NCBI GenBank assembly: GCA_029339195.1
Contig: JAPTJF010000015.1
Location: 186,001 to 250,000, forward strand
Source: Micractinium sp. NFX-FRZ
Taxonomy: Eukaryota > Chlorophyta > Trebouxiophyceae > Chlorellales > Chlorellaceae
Direction of reading: 5' to 3'
Length of the DNA: 64,000 nucleotides
In this document: piece by piece, positions 52,184 to 63,903 of the stretch
Numbering within the stretch: the stretch's first letter is position 1
How the letters are laid out: every line of letters starts with the position of its first letter
Program-made: the position numbers and the translations under genes
The notes under the pieces: generated by a model
Seen by the model: the letters and a program-made list of their open reading frames with translations, nothing else
Told to the model about the DNA's origin: nothing
Databases searched by the model: none

Positions 52184-54587
52184 TCAGCGCCCGGGCAGCC
52201 GCTCCTTCCTGATCTTCTCAATCTGCGCCGACTGCGCGTCAAAGCGCCCCTGCAGCGAGGCCAGCGCCTCGGTGCACAGCTTCTGCCCGCTGCCCTCGCC
52301 CAGCCGGGAGGCGGGCTGGTCGTCCACAACATAGCTGCGGGGTGGGGGGTGGGAGGCGTGAAGGGGAGAGGAGGGAAAAGGGGTTGAGGGTGTGGGAGGT
52401 GGAGGTGGAAGGAGGCGGCAGCAGCGGCAGCAGGCATGCCCCGCCCCTGCCTGCCCACACAACCTGCCTCCCCCGTCGCGCCCCGCCCCGGCCCCTTACG
52501 TGTAGGTTGACAGGATGGTGATGCGATCCAGTGGCATCACAAAGATGCCCTCAGTCCTGGTGGGGAGCTGCGGGCAGGCGGGGGACAGGCAGACACGGGG
52601 AGGGGGGCGGGGTAGCGGTGAGTGGGGCGAAGGGGGGACAGGCGGGAAGGTGGGGAGGAGGCTAAAGCGAGGGCCTCCTCAACCATTTGGCCAGCGTCTC
52701 TACAACTGCCTCTACAGCTGGGTCACACTACCACCCAGCCATGGCTGGAGTGGTGTGCACGTCCTGATAGCCAACACAAACGCGTGCTTCCAATGCAGAC
52801 TGTCCTCCCGCCTGCACAGCCTCGCCCAGGTCCAGCAGTCAGCCCTCGTTGAGCCCCCAGCCAGCCCTCGTGTGGCCCCCTCAAACACGCCACCGCTGCA
52901 TGCCCTAGACAACCCTGTAAACACTGCCAAACCACCGATCCCACCCGCCCCACGAGACAGCAATCATCATAGTCTGCTTTGTTCCCTCAGCCAGCCAGCC
53001 AGCCAGCCAGCCCTCACCTCCTCAAACTTGGCCAGCGTCTCCAGCCCTTGTGTCACCTCCCCAAACACGCTGTAATGCATGTCTAGGTGGGGGGCGGCGC
53101 CCAGCAGGACGGAGAAGGAGCTGCCGCCGCTGCTGGGGTCTGCGGGGGGAGTGGGCGGGGGGCAGGGAGCGGCGGGTGGGAGGGCAGGAGAAGGGGAGAG
53201 TGCAAAGCTGGGGATTGGATGCAGCAGCGGGGGGGGGAGGCGTGTTCAAGGGGAGGAAGGGAGATGGGGGGGCACACCCACGCGGCGGCGGCTGCCTGCC
53301 CCTTCATTGTGCACCCCCCGCGCGATTGCGCCGGCTGGCCCTCGGGCAACGCGAGGCACCCACGCACCGTCGCCGCGCGCCATGCTGAGTATGCCCCGCT
53401 TGGTGTGCTTCACCTCCTCGTGCACCTCCAGTGGGACGTTGCGGGAGGCCACCTCCTGTGGTGGCAGAAAGTAGGGAGGGGCGGGCAGAGGTTTGAGGCA
53501 AGCAAGTGTAGGAGCCAGGGAGGGGCGGTGGGGTGGGGTGGGGTGGGGGGCGGTGACTTGTGACTGTGTGCCTCACCCAGCCGGCGGGGACCCTTCCTGT
53601 CCAGCTGAGGCACCCATCGACCCTGCTGCCAGCCAATTGACCGCCCTGCCGGCCTGCCCAGCGCGGATGCCGCAGCGCTCTTGGGTGCGATGCGCCGCTC
53701 ACTGTTTGTGGCTCTGTGCCGTTGCACCCCTGCCCCCCCTGCTCCGCTGCCCCACCCGCCCGCCCGTCCACACCTGCTGCAGCGCGCTCATGGGTGCCGT
53801 GCGCCCGCCATTGATGTCGGCGGTCTGGGCCACAAACCCGCGGTCCACTCGGAAGAAATAGTTGGTGTTGTCTGCAGCAGGGGGCATGGCACAGCACGGC
53901 GCAGCATGACACAGCATGGCGCAGCATGGCACAGCACACCTGTGGCAGAGCAGCGTGTCAAGAGGAGCGTGTCAAGAGGCAGAGACACTCAGTTTTACAG
54001 AAAATGGAGCAGATGCCGTGCCGATGGCTGCAGCAAACGTGGCGAGTGTGTGTTTCGTGCAGTCACCACATGCGGTGACGCAGGGGGGATCAGCAGGCTA
54101 ACAACTGTGGGTGTAGTTTGCAGTGGCAGACGTCACAGCAGTGGGCAAACATGCAGGCAGGCGGGCAGGCGGGCAGGCGCAGGTGCTCACACAGGCCCAG
54201 CTCTCCACACCGGCGGATGTGCTCCACCGTCTTGGGGGCTGCCTGCACCACGCATGGGGCGGGGGCGTCGTGGCAAGAGTTGAGACCGGCAAGAGGCGAG
54301 CCACGCTGCGGTGGAAGTGAGGGGGCGCACACACCTGCGATGCACGCCAGGCCTGCCTCCTGCAGCACCCTGCCTGCCTGCCTGTGTGCGTGACAACCAC
54401 ATGATTGTTCATGGAACAGTCCCCTCACTTTGGGATAAAAAGCCATGTGAATATCGCCGTACTGGGTTTGAAAGACCAGCCGCTCCCGACTGAGTGCCGT
54501 CAAGTCGCTGCCGCCCGGGGCGGCAACCGCGCTGCCGGCGGTGGCCAGGGCCAGCGCGACGGCCAGAGCTGCCGCTGCGCAACGCAT
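52184..54587 (-). CDS. CYP23: Cyclophilin-type peptidyl-prolyl isomerase, CYP23-like, secretory signal
   Basis: Seven exons (54587-54429, 54242-54191, 53871-53774, 53455-53368, 53139-53018, 52567-52500, 52334-52184) encode 245 residues. A signal peptide is clear (AAAALAVALALATAGSAVAA), so the protein probably enters the ER or another lumen. The cyclophilin fold follows: VFQTQYGDIHMAFYP, APKTVEHI, YNTNYFFRVDRGFVAQ with the catalytic Arg and Phe positions, then GILSMARGD, SSFSVLLGAAPHLD and YSVFGEVTQGLE. The tail EGIFVMPLDRITILSTY is diagnostic of the plant CYP23 group, which is followed by a short charged helix as here. These enzymes speed proline isomerisation in folding proteins. Intron 5 carries echoes of exon 5, and intron 3 a GCAGCATGGCACA-type repeat. 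Confidence 0.92.
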
Positions 54588-55197
54588 CGCCACGTGCCGG
54601 AGCTTGCTGCAGCCGGTGCGCGGCGAAGGCCGCAGACGCGACCTCTGCGTGCGGCTTGCTTTGGAACGGACGATGCGACGCACAAAGAGGTCTGCACACC
54701 CAAGTTCGCTGGATCTGGACAACAGGCGCTGGTGTGTGTGCAGACACCCACGAGGAAATGGAAGCCCTGCGTCATGTACTGCTGGCCCTGTACCTCTAGC
54801 ACCGTTCAATGCAGTTTGTGTTGAACGTCTCACCACACGCTTGGCCCTGTTCATTCAAACAACCCTATGTGGTTCTGGCACACATCAGCCTTCCACTTGG
54901 GATGCCCTCATGCAGCACAAGTGCCGCGCTGGCGCAAACTTGAAGGAGTGGCGGTGCACTTTCGTGAACAGAGTACATGGGGTGAAGCAGGGCAGGCGGG
55001 GGCAGTTCAAAATTGCATGCCAAAGATACAGTGAGGGTGCCTCGCTACTGTACATATCCAGCTACAGCCAGCCTGGCCTGGCTGCTGCAGGCACGCATGG
55101 GCAGGCAGGCGCATAGGCAGGTGTTGTCACCAGCCGGCCCGCACAAGAGCGCGCACGGGGGTGCACCCTGGGCAGCTAGGTGCCTGTGAAGGCACTC
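54588..55197. other. Upstream region of CYP23 and 3' UTR of phosphatase gene
   Basis: Both flanking genes run on the minus strand, so this 610-bp stretch holds the CYP23 promoter and the 3' end of the phosphatase transcript. No gene is supported. Confidence 0.4.
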
Positions 55198-58100
55198 CTA
55201 CCAGTCACCCTCAGTGAGCGCCCGCGCCAGCCGCGCCTGCTGCTGCTCGCCAAACCCGATGTGCGCCATGAACTGCCGCATGCCGCCCCACCGCTCCTTG
55301 CAGTACTGCGATGCACACACACACACACACACACACACAAAGCGAGAGTGTCAGTTGAGACATGTGTGTCGGACACATGGGCATGGCGTTGTGAGCAGGG
55401 CGTTGAGAGAACCGTCTTGCGCACACCGCCGCTTCCCCTGCCCCACCAGCCTCCCTGCCACTCCTCCCGTGCGACTCGTCCCCTTCAGTCCCCCAGCGCC
55501 AGGCGCCCTCGCAGCCTTCTGTTGCTGCCCCAGACTCCTCCTCTGCAGTCCCAAACCGCGCAGCGCACCTGCAGCAGGCCGCGCATGGCCTCCGGCGGTG
55601 CCGCCGAAAACACCTCGTCGCTGATGCCCTTGAGCTCCCCCTCCTTCTCCAGCCCGCCCAGGGCCACCTGGTGCACGCCGTCCGACCTACGCGGGGGAGG
55701 GTGAGGCGGTGGAGGCAGCAGGGCTGTGAATGTGAGATGCTCGCACTGCCATTGTGAGCAAGCAAGCAGGGGTCAACCTGTGGCAGCAGGGCCGGCCGGA
55801 AGGGTGGGGAGGGCGGGGTGGTGGGGGCGACAGTGCCAGCGGGGAAGCCCCTGCCCGGCGCCACCGCAGGGCTCAAGCACACGCCCATTGAGCAGCCATC
55901 CTTGCAAACATGTGCGCCCACGCCGCGGCCTTCGTTGGCACAGCGCAGCATGCTGCCTCCCTCTGCACCGCCTGGGCACAGCAGGCGCAGCAGGCGCAGC
56001 TTCCGACGCGCCAGCTCACCGCGCATAGTCGGCCACAATCTCCTCCTCGCTCGCCCCGCACGCCGCCAGCACCAGCGCCGCCATGAGCCCCGTCCGATCC
56101 TTGCCCAGCTTGCAGAAGAACAGGCACGCCTGCTTGCTCTCCAGCGCATCAGTCATGATCTGTGTGTGGGGAGAGGGTGGTAAAAAGGAAGAGACAATTG
56201 AGGCAGAGGGACCGGGGTGGGCGGGCTGGTGAGCTTGTGCGGCTCATGCAGAAGATGCTTGGGTCACCGGAGGGCTGCGCTCCGCTGTGTCTCCGTGCGA
56301 TGCGGAGAGCTGCCGGCATGACCCGGTCCGCCCCGCCTTTGGCTCAGCCTGACAGCCATGCTCCCGCCCACCCTTGCCCCGTTAGCCATCCACCCAGCCC
56401 TGCCACCACCGTCCCCACCCCCCACGCCAGGGCACCCCCCCACCTGCAGCGCCTTTGCAATGTCCGCCTGGGCGGTGTCCACCAGCAGCTCGTAGATGAG
56501 CTGCAGCCCACCCCGGTTGATTTCCCTGCAGGTCGGGGTGGGCACCAGGAGCGGGTGTGAAAGCTTAAGGACCACGGTGCATGCACCTGGCACGTTGTGG
56601 GGAGGGATGCGGGCAGGCAGGTGCCAGCAGGGCCCCCCATGATGCGTTTGTGGGGAGGCACGTGTGGGTGCCGTGGGCGGCGGGGGGCGCGAGTGGGTTG
56701 GCCACGAGAGCCAGGCAGGCAGCATGTACATGCATGCGTCATCTCCTGCACTCACACAGCAGCCTGCCGGCCCCAGCGCTGCCTGCTGCCCTCGTGGCAC
56801 TGGGCAGATAAAAGGCAAGGCATCCAGTGGAGCATAGTTGAATAAGAATAAACTGTGTCGGCAAACTCACGGCACGAGCGTGTCCCGCATGGCATCCTCA
56901 TTCCCCGTCAGCTTGTAGTAGCCAGACCAGAGCAGCGTGGACCAAGGCAGCTTGCTGCAGCGGGGCGGGCGGAGGGCGGGGCAGAGTGAGGGCGGGCCTG
57001 GCAAGCGTCACGGACATATCAGCCCACAACCTGCCCTTGTCGACCGTCGGCATCACCACATCCGCTAGGCTTGTACGGCCCACCAACGCACTTCATCTCC
57101 GTTGGTCAACTGAGCCCATCAATCCATCATCCAATCATGCCACTTCATCATACTGTGAGCGCCCTCTTCACTCACATGAGCCCATCATCCCATCACCCTG
57201 CCACGCCGCGCACAGCGTGGTCACACTCACCGCCCTTGGCCCCGCCCCCGCCTCCCCACCCACCCGCCTCACCTCACCATGCCGCGCATCACGCGGCTGC
57301 GCTCCATGAGCGAGATGCGGTGTAGCTGGATGGCGGGCAGCTCCACGCCGTGCAGCACGGCGTTGTGGTCAACAGACACCTGCAGCAGGACATTCCACAC
57401 CGCCACGACGCTGCGTGAGCGCAATACAAGGCTCCCGTGCAGCGGGGCCACACATCAAACACGCCAATGCACCGGGGCCAACAAGGTGGCGAGAAGAGGA
57501 GGGGGGCACGTGGATGAGGAGAGCAGCACAGCACACTGCCAGAGGAGGCAAGGGCTGCCGCGCTGCATGTGGGGCAGTCTGCTGGCATGGTCACTAGGCG
57601 GCATGAGTGAAGGCTTGGGCAGGTCACTCCAAGGGCTGCTCACTTCGCACCCATGCCTGTGCAGCTTTGCCGCTGCAGCACCGCTGCTGGCGCAGCTGAT
57701 GCTCCTGCTGCTGCTCCTGGTCGTGCCGCATTCAGCTACATGCACGCCTGCCCACCCAAACTACGGCCCACCACAACCCACCGACGACACCCGCCCACGT
57801 GCTTGGCCCCTCCTTGCCTCCCCACCTGCGTGACCCTGGCCTCCCCATCATACGTCTTCATGACCCCGTTGCTGAGCATCAGGGACCAGGCCGTGTCCTC
57901 CCGGTGCTCCTGCGCAGACCTGCACAGCACAGCACAGCGCAGCACAGCACAGCACAGCGACGCCTGTTAAGACCCACCTCCTTCACAATGAGGGACCCAA
58001 CTTCGGCGTGCGCCTCCCAGCAGCCCGCTTCGCTGCATACAGGCTCGATGCAGCCCACCACCACTTCCCACCACACAACACACAACCTGCACCCAGCTGA

Positions 58101-58875
58101 CTGCCCACCAGGTGCTGCATGCCCACCCTTATGCATCCAATCTTGAACTTCTTCTGCCCGCATGGAGCCCACACAAAAAAGCCAGGCAATATTGGCGTCC
58201 CACCCCACGCCCACCCCGCCCCACACCTGAAGTCCACCATGTGCTGCACCCCCAGCTCCTTGCGCAGCAGCATCACATCCTCCTGTGACGCATGTGCCGG
58301 GCTGCCGGCGCGGAAGAGGCGGCCTGCAGCACAGAGCAAGGGCGGGGGCAGGCGGGCAGGCTTCAAGGGCGCGCTTTATGGAGCATGCTGCGGCAAAAGG
58401 CTGCAGCACAAAGCGACCTGCCCACCCGCCCATGTACGACGCCACACCTGGCTTGATCTTGGGCGTCGCCTCCGCCAGGTCCCTGGCATTCAGGATGTGG
58501 GTCAGGCTGCTGAGCAGCTTTGCAGAGGGGTGCTGCGTGATGCTGGCGTCGCCCGGTGACATGGCGGCGTGCCGCCCAGTGCCGCCGCTGGTCACTGCGC
58601 TGCCGCTGTTGGGTGGTTGCTGCTGCGGTGGCTCGGCAACGCCGCTTGTGCTGCGGGCGGAGCGTGCTAGGGACAGCAGGCGCCTGCAGAACGGGAGGAC
58701 GCAGGGTGGTGGGGTGGTGGGTGGGTGCCTCTTGCGCGCCCACGTCGCTTCAGTGCCCAGTGAGCTGACTGATCGCGACACCGTGTGCTCACCCGTTGGT
58801 TCCGAGGTGCAGCCAAGCAGGGCTCTTTGCACAGGGGGCCAGCGAGCCGTGTAGCACACCCTTGAAGGCCAGCAT
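55198..58875 (-). CDS. Tyrosine-phosphatase-like protein (PTP fold, CX5R with GKDRTG)
   Basis: Ten exons (58875-58793, 58683-58448, 58323-58227, 57919-57826, 57379-57273, 56954-56871, 56525-56444, 56159-56020, 55686-55569, 55305-55198) encode 382 residues. After a ~100-residue variable N-terminus the family entry motif appears (GRLFRAGSPAHASQED then HMVDFRS). The catalytic loop is CKLGKDRTGLMAAL, matching the CxxGKDRTG loop of Y_phosphatase3-type enzymes. The residue before Cys is Phe rather than the usual His, which may alter activity. The C-terminus ends YCKERWGGMRQFMAHIGF. Relatives dephosphorylate phosphotyrosine or phosphoinositides; the substrate is unknown here. Exon 5 must end at AG|GTGAGG (57273) to keep frame with exon 6. 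The gene is divergent from NOC2, 186 bp away. Confidence 0.85.
55313..55339. repeat. (CA)n microsatellite in phosphatase intron
   Basis: About thirteen CA dinucleotides lie directly beside the acceptor of the last exon (minus strand reads TG repeats). Confidence 0.9.
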
Positions 58876-59061
58876 GCGATGCCCGCAATTTGATATACTT
58901 CTTATCTCTCCCTGCAGTCGGAAGACTTGTTGCACGGCGCAATTTGCCTTCCATCAGGGAAACCCGACTGTGCTGATTTGGCAGCCTCGTTTCCCACCTC
59001 TGCACTCGGGGAGCCCAGGCCCGGCTGCATCGGGAACGCTTGATATAAGCAGCGAGGCAAG
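58876..59061. promoter_or_regulatory. Short divergent promoter region between phosphatase and NOC2
   Basis: Only 186 bp separate the start codons of two divergent genes. An AT-rich element (TTTGATATACTTCTTATC) is centred at about 58900. Shared regulation is an inference from spacing. Confidence 0.45.
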
Positions 59062-59910
59062 ATGGGCAAGGGAGTGAGCAAGCGAACCAAGAAGTTCGCT
59101 GCCAAAGGGCACCTGGGGGCGGCCATCAAGAACCGATATGTGCAGAAGCGGAAGAAGCAGCACGTAGCGGCCAAAGGTAGGCACGCACGCTCCTGCGCTC
59201 CCGCATGCACCAGCAGTGTCGGCATGCTGCTGCAGAGCGCCGGTGGAGGGCGTGGAGGTGCTCAGAGGGGCAGACAGGGCGCCATGCATATGCAGCGGGC
59301 GGCCGGTGGCGCCGAGGTGCGCTGAAGTGGCGCCTGGCCCCCGCTGCCGCTGCCGCCGCTGCCGCCTGCCCGCCCACCCGCTGCTGCTCCCGCACGCCTG
59401 CACTGCAGCCGCCAGGCAAGAGGGCGAGGGAAGCGGCAGCGATGGGGAGGGCAAGCCGCCAAAGAAGTCCCTGGAGGACATGAACATTGATGAGTTCATG
59501 GCTGGCGGGTTCATGGCGGCAGAGGCCCCAGCGGCAGGCGGCTCTGACGCGGAAGAGGATGGTGAGCATGGGTAGCCTTTAGGGGGTGGGGAGCGGGGTT
59601 CGCTTCGGTCAGACACAAACAGGGCAGGCAGGCAAAGGCAGGCGTGCAGAACCATGGGATGGCCCCTACGCTGGCAGGTGGCAGATGAGCAGCGCGGAGG
59701 TGCTGAAGAAACGCCGCTGCGTGGGTGCGCACCACCGCCATGCTGTGCTTGCTGTGCTGTGCTGCCTGCCTGCCTGTGCCACTCAATGTATGCACGTCTG
59801 CCTGCCTGCCTGCAGATGCTGAGCTGTCTGACAGTGAGCTGGAGGGCGGCAGCAGCGAGGAGGAGGAGGAGGCTCCGGCGCCCGTGCCTGCAGCAGGCAA
59901 GAAGGCAGCC

Positions 59911-59950
<40 letters not shown>

Positions 59951-62900
59951 CAGAGGCGGCGGGGCGCAAGCGGAAGCAGGCTGCTGTGGTGGCGGCTCCG
60001 GAGCCGTCTGACAGCGAGGGCGACGAGGAGGATGAGGAGGAAATGGGCAGCGAGGAGGAGGAGGAGGGCAGCGAGGGCGAGGAGGGCGGCAGCGGCAGCG
60101 AGGACGACGACGTGGCTGTGACCAGCAGTGATGAGGATGATGAGGATGATGAGGGGGAGCCGCGCAGCAAGTCGGCCATCAACAAGGAGATGGCGGCCCA
60201 CAAGGCGCAGCTGGAGAAGCTGAAGCAGCAGGACCCCGAGTTCTATGCATACCTCAAGGTGGGGGGGCACCAGAGCAGGGGGGAACGTCAATCAAGGGGA
60301 AGCGGAGGGCAAAGAGAGGGGGAGGAGGGGGCGCAGCGCAGTCAAAGCCGCCGCCAGCAGGTTGTGGGCAACGTCGGTTTGTGTGTGTGAGCAAAGGGGT
60401 TGGTGCAAGCGGAAGCAGCAAGCTCCAGAGGTTTCAAGCCGAATGCCGAGCTGAAAGTGTGTGTGTTGGGAAGCAGGTGTCGTTTTGATGGGTTGAAGGT
60501 GTTGAGGGGTTGGGTTGTGGTTGGCACACCCCGCAGGAGCAAGTGCCAAGGCGGGCTGACGACCGGCCCACCAGGCTCTGCATGTGTTGGCTGAACGAAG
60601 CTGTTGCCATGCATGGGGCACGCCCTGCGCCTGCGCTACAGCACTCGCGCGTGACACCCGCCTGCCCCCTCCCCTGCCTGGCCGACCCAACGCCCCTCCA
60701 TATCACCACCACTCCCCTGCCCACTGTCCCGCTCACCTCCTCTTCTGCACCGCCCCCCGTCCCGCCCTCTCTGCCTGCTGCAGTCGACGGATCAGGAGCT
60801 GCTAAACTTTGGCAAGGATTCCGATGATGAGGATGAGGATGATGAGGAGATGGGCAGCGAGGGCGAGCTTGAGGAGGAGGAGGAGGAGGAGGAGGAGGAG
60901 GGGCCCGGTGCTGCGGCGGCGGCGGCGGCGGCGGCAAAGGGCAAGGGAAAGGGAAAGGATCAGTCTGGGGTGACGCTGGCAATGGTGGAGGGCTGGTGCG
61001 CCGCTGCTCGCGACAAGGCCAGCCTGGGTGCCGTGCGCCACATCCTCAAGGTGGGCAGGTGTGGGTGGCGTGGGGTGCCTGGGTGCGGCGGCGGGTTTGC
61101 ACAGTGCTGCCTGTCATCTCGGCAGGCTGCGCCCTGGCGGCTTGGCTTCAGCCTGGCCGGCGGTGCGCTCTGCAAGGCGATCGGCTGTCAGCCAGCCAGC
61201 CAGCCTGCCTGCCTGTCTGCTTGTCTGAATGGCCCACCTCCATCCCCCACCCCTTCACCTGGCCCACCTCCCTACCCCCTCCCCTACTCCCACCCCCCGT
61301 GCCTCCGGCAGGCCTACCGCGTGGCCTGCCACTACGGCGACAGCGAGGAGGAGGTGGAGGAGAGCATGCGCATCGCCAGCAGCGCAGTGTACAACAAGCT
61401 CATGCTCTTTGTGCTGGTGAGTGAGGAGGCGCGCAGGTGCGAGGCAGCGGGGCGCAGCGGGGCGCAGGGTGTGCGCAGACCAGGCGGCTCGCAGTCACTG
61501 CTCTAAAGCCTGGCAGCGAGCAAACTCGCAGAATGTTTCACTGGAGAGGTGTGGCTCATCACGGAGCTCACAGCAGTGGGGTGGATCCTCGCTCGACCCA
61601 GGTGCAGGCAAGGATGCCACAGCTGAGCACATCCAGCCCCGCCCGCCTCGCGCCCCCCACCTGCTGAGCTCCCTCCCCTCGCTTTCCCTCCCGGCAGCGC
61701 GAGATTGACGGCATCTTCCGGGCCATGCTGCTGGAGGGGGCGAGCGCCAAGCAGCAGGCGGCGCCGCTGGCGGCTGCCGGCCTGGCCAAGCTGCCACGCT
61801 GGCGCAAGGTGGAGCCCATGGTGAAGAGCTACCTGGGCAACACGCTGCACCTGCTGGGTGAGGTTTGGGGCACAGTTGCACATATTTGGAACACGTGCTG
61901 ATTGTAAGAGTGTTGTGTAGTGTGGGCAGGTGGGTTGAGCCAGTGGTAGAGCCACCTGGACAACCCGCTGCACCTGCTGGGCGAGCATCGGCCCCGGGGT
62001 TCCTTATGAGTGTGCGTGGTTTGTGGTGCGGGTAGTGGGTTGAGGTGTAGTAGGCAGCACGCTGCACCCTGCTGGGCCATGCTGGGCGAGAGCTGGCCGC
62101 CGGCTTGATGGGTTGTGGCAGTTGTGGGCGCAACGCGGTGCGCCGGCCGGGCGAGGCGCACTCCACATGCGTGCCCCCTGCACCCCGCACTGCATTGCCC
62201 GCATGCACCACACCCTGCACCCCCGCACCCTGGCTCCAGTCAAATCCACGCCGCGCTCTAACACTCCTGTGGCGCGGTGCGGAGTCGTAGGCAGCCCAGA
62301 GCAAGCAGCGAAGGCCGATACCTGGCAGCCCTGCCCCCCCCTCTCTCACACCCTGAGCTGAGCGCTGGCAGTGGCTCTGAGTTGTGGCCCCGCACAGTCC
62401 CCAACCGCATATGCATCCTCCCCTTCTACCATCGCAACCCATAGGCATGCACCCGCATTCAAGAAGGCAACTTGCGCCGCCCCCGCCCGCCCCCCCTGCA
62501 CACCCTGCCTGTCCCGCAAGCCACGCCTCCGCTGCGCCCACGTGCCGCTCCCCCTATCCCCTTGTCTCCTCTCCGCCCCTCTCCGTTTCCCCACCCCCAG
62601 ATGCCGTGCCTTGCGACGCCGTGCTCACCTGCACCACGCGCCGCCCATGCGCTCTCACACACCCCCCACCTCCCTCCCCTCCCACCTCCTTCCTCTGCCC
62701 CCCTCCCTGCCCTCCCCCCAGGCGCCATGACCGACGGCGCCATGCTCACCTTCATCCTGCGCCGCCTGCGCGCCTCCACCGTGCTGCTGGCCCCCTACGA
62801 GAAGCTGCAGCGCCGGCTGCTCAAGGCGGCCCTGGGGCTGTTTGGGTCGGCGGACAACGCGCCGCGGGTGCAGGCCGTGCTGCTTGTGCGGCAGATGGCG

Positions 62901-63903
62901 ATGGAGCTGCCGCAGCCGGCGCTGGACAACTGCCTCAAGGTGTGGGAAGGGGGCGGGGTGGCTTGGGGTGCGGGGGCCCGAAATCGTGACACTGGCGTGA
63001 GTTTTCATAAAGGGCTTGCAAGGTGTGTGTTTGTTTTTGCGTGGCAGTGGGGTGCGGCACATGGAGCTGAGGGTGCCGCAGCTGGCGCCCAACGTCTGCC
63101 ACCTGACCCGACCTGTTTTGTTGGTGCTGCCTGCCGTGCAGGGCGTGTACCGCGCCTACTCCTCCAACGCCAAGTTTGTCAACGCCACCTCCGCCCCCCT
63201 CATCAGCTTCATGGCGGCGGCCGTGGTGGAGATGTACGGCATCAACGCGGGTGAGGGGGAGACGGGGAGGCACACGAGGCGCAGGGGAGGGGATGCATGG
63301 TGGCTGTGGTGTGGAGGGCCGGCGCATGCAGGCGTAGGAGGCAGGCGGCAGTGCAGGTGGGTGCCGCATGCACCGATGCGTGTGCTGGGCCCGGCCGGCG
63401 CCTTGCAGAGTCCCTGCCCCTGCTCCATGCATCTCACCTCCTTGTCTTACACCTCCGCCCCGCCTCTGACCCACAGCCGCCTCGTACCAGCACGCCTTCA
63501 GCTTCATCCGCCAGCTGGCGGTGCTGCTGCGCTCCGCGCTGACCAGCAAGAGCAAGGAGGCGTACCGCGAGGTGTACTGCTGGCAGGTGAGGGGAGCAGG
63601 TGTACTGCTGGCGGTTGAGGGGACGAGGTATGCTGCTGGCGGGTTGGGGGATCAGGTTGCAGGTGGGCACACTTGCGCATGCGCAGCACCAGCCGCTGCC
63701 CTCTATCCTTCTCCCGCCCGCCGCCCCACGACATCTCGCGCTGCACCCCCCCACCCACCCGCCCGTCGTGTGCCACCTGCCCACCCCCCAACTGCGTCCC
63801 CTCGGTGGTGCAGACCATCAATTGCCTTGAGCTGTGGTCCAAGCTGCTGGCTGCCCGGGCGGACGAGCCGGAGCTGCGCCCACTGATCTACCCAGTCACG
63901 CAG
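59062..63903 (+). CDS. NOC2: Nucleolar complex protein 2 (NOC2), 3' end beyond the window
   Basis: Ten exons are visible (59062-59176, 59409-59561, 59816-60258, 60784-61050, 61312-61415, 61698-61857, 62722-62939, 63142-63250, 63477-63586, 63814-63903). The last ends in a GC donor (CAG|GCAAGC), and the gene runs off the right edge. The N-terminus is basic ([19 protein letters not shown]), a nucleolar-type signal. [14 protein letters not shown] and very long Asp/Glu/Ser acidic tracts with a 12-Gln run follow. The conserved NOC2 domain starts at about residue 290 ([20 protein letters not shown]) and includes [20 protein letters not shown] and the CLELWSKLL helix. NOC2 pairs with NOC1 or NOC3 to move pre-60S ribosomes through nucleolus and nucleoplasm. 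Introns 6, 7 and 9 hold copies of adjacent exon ends. Confidence 0.94.
59914..59949 (+). repeat. (CAG)12 polyglutamine repeat in NOC2 exon 3
   Basis: Twelve perfect CAG codons in frame encode polyglutamine within a disordered acidic region. Length variation between strains is likely. Confidence 0.95.
63569..63665 (+). repeat. Tandem copies (about 29 bp) spanning the NOC2 exon 9 donor
   Basis: AGGTGTACTGCTGGC occurs at the real exon end and again twice with decay (AGGTGTACTGCTGGC, AGGTATGCTGCTGGC), each followed by a G-rich GTGAGGGG-like stretch. A fourth partial unit follows. Confidence 0.9.
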
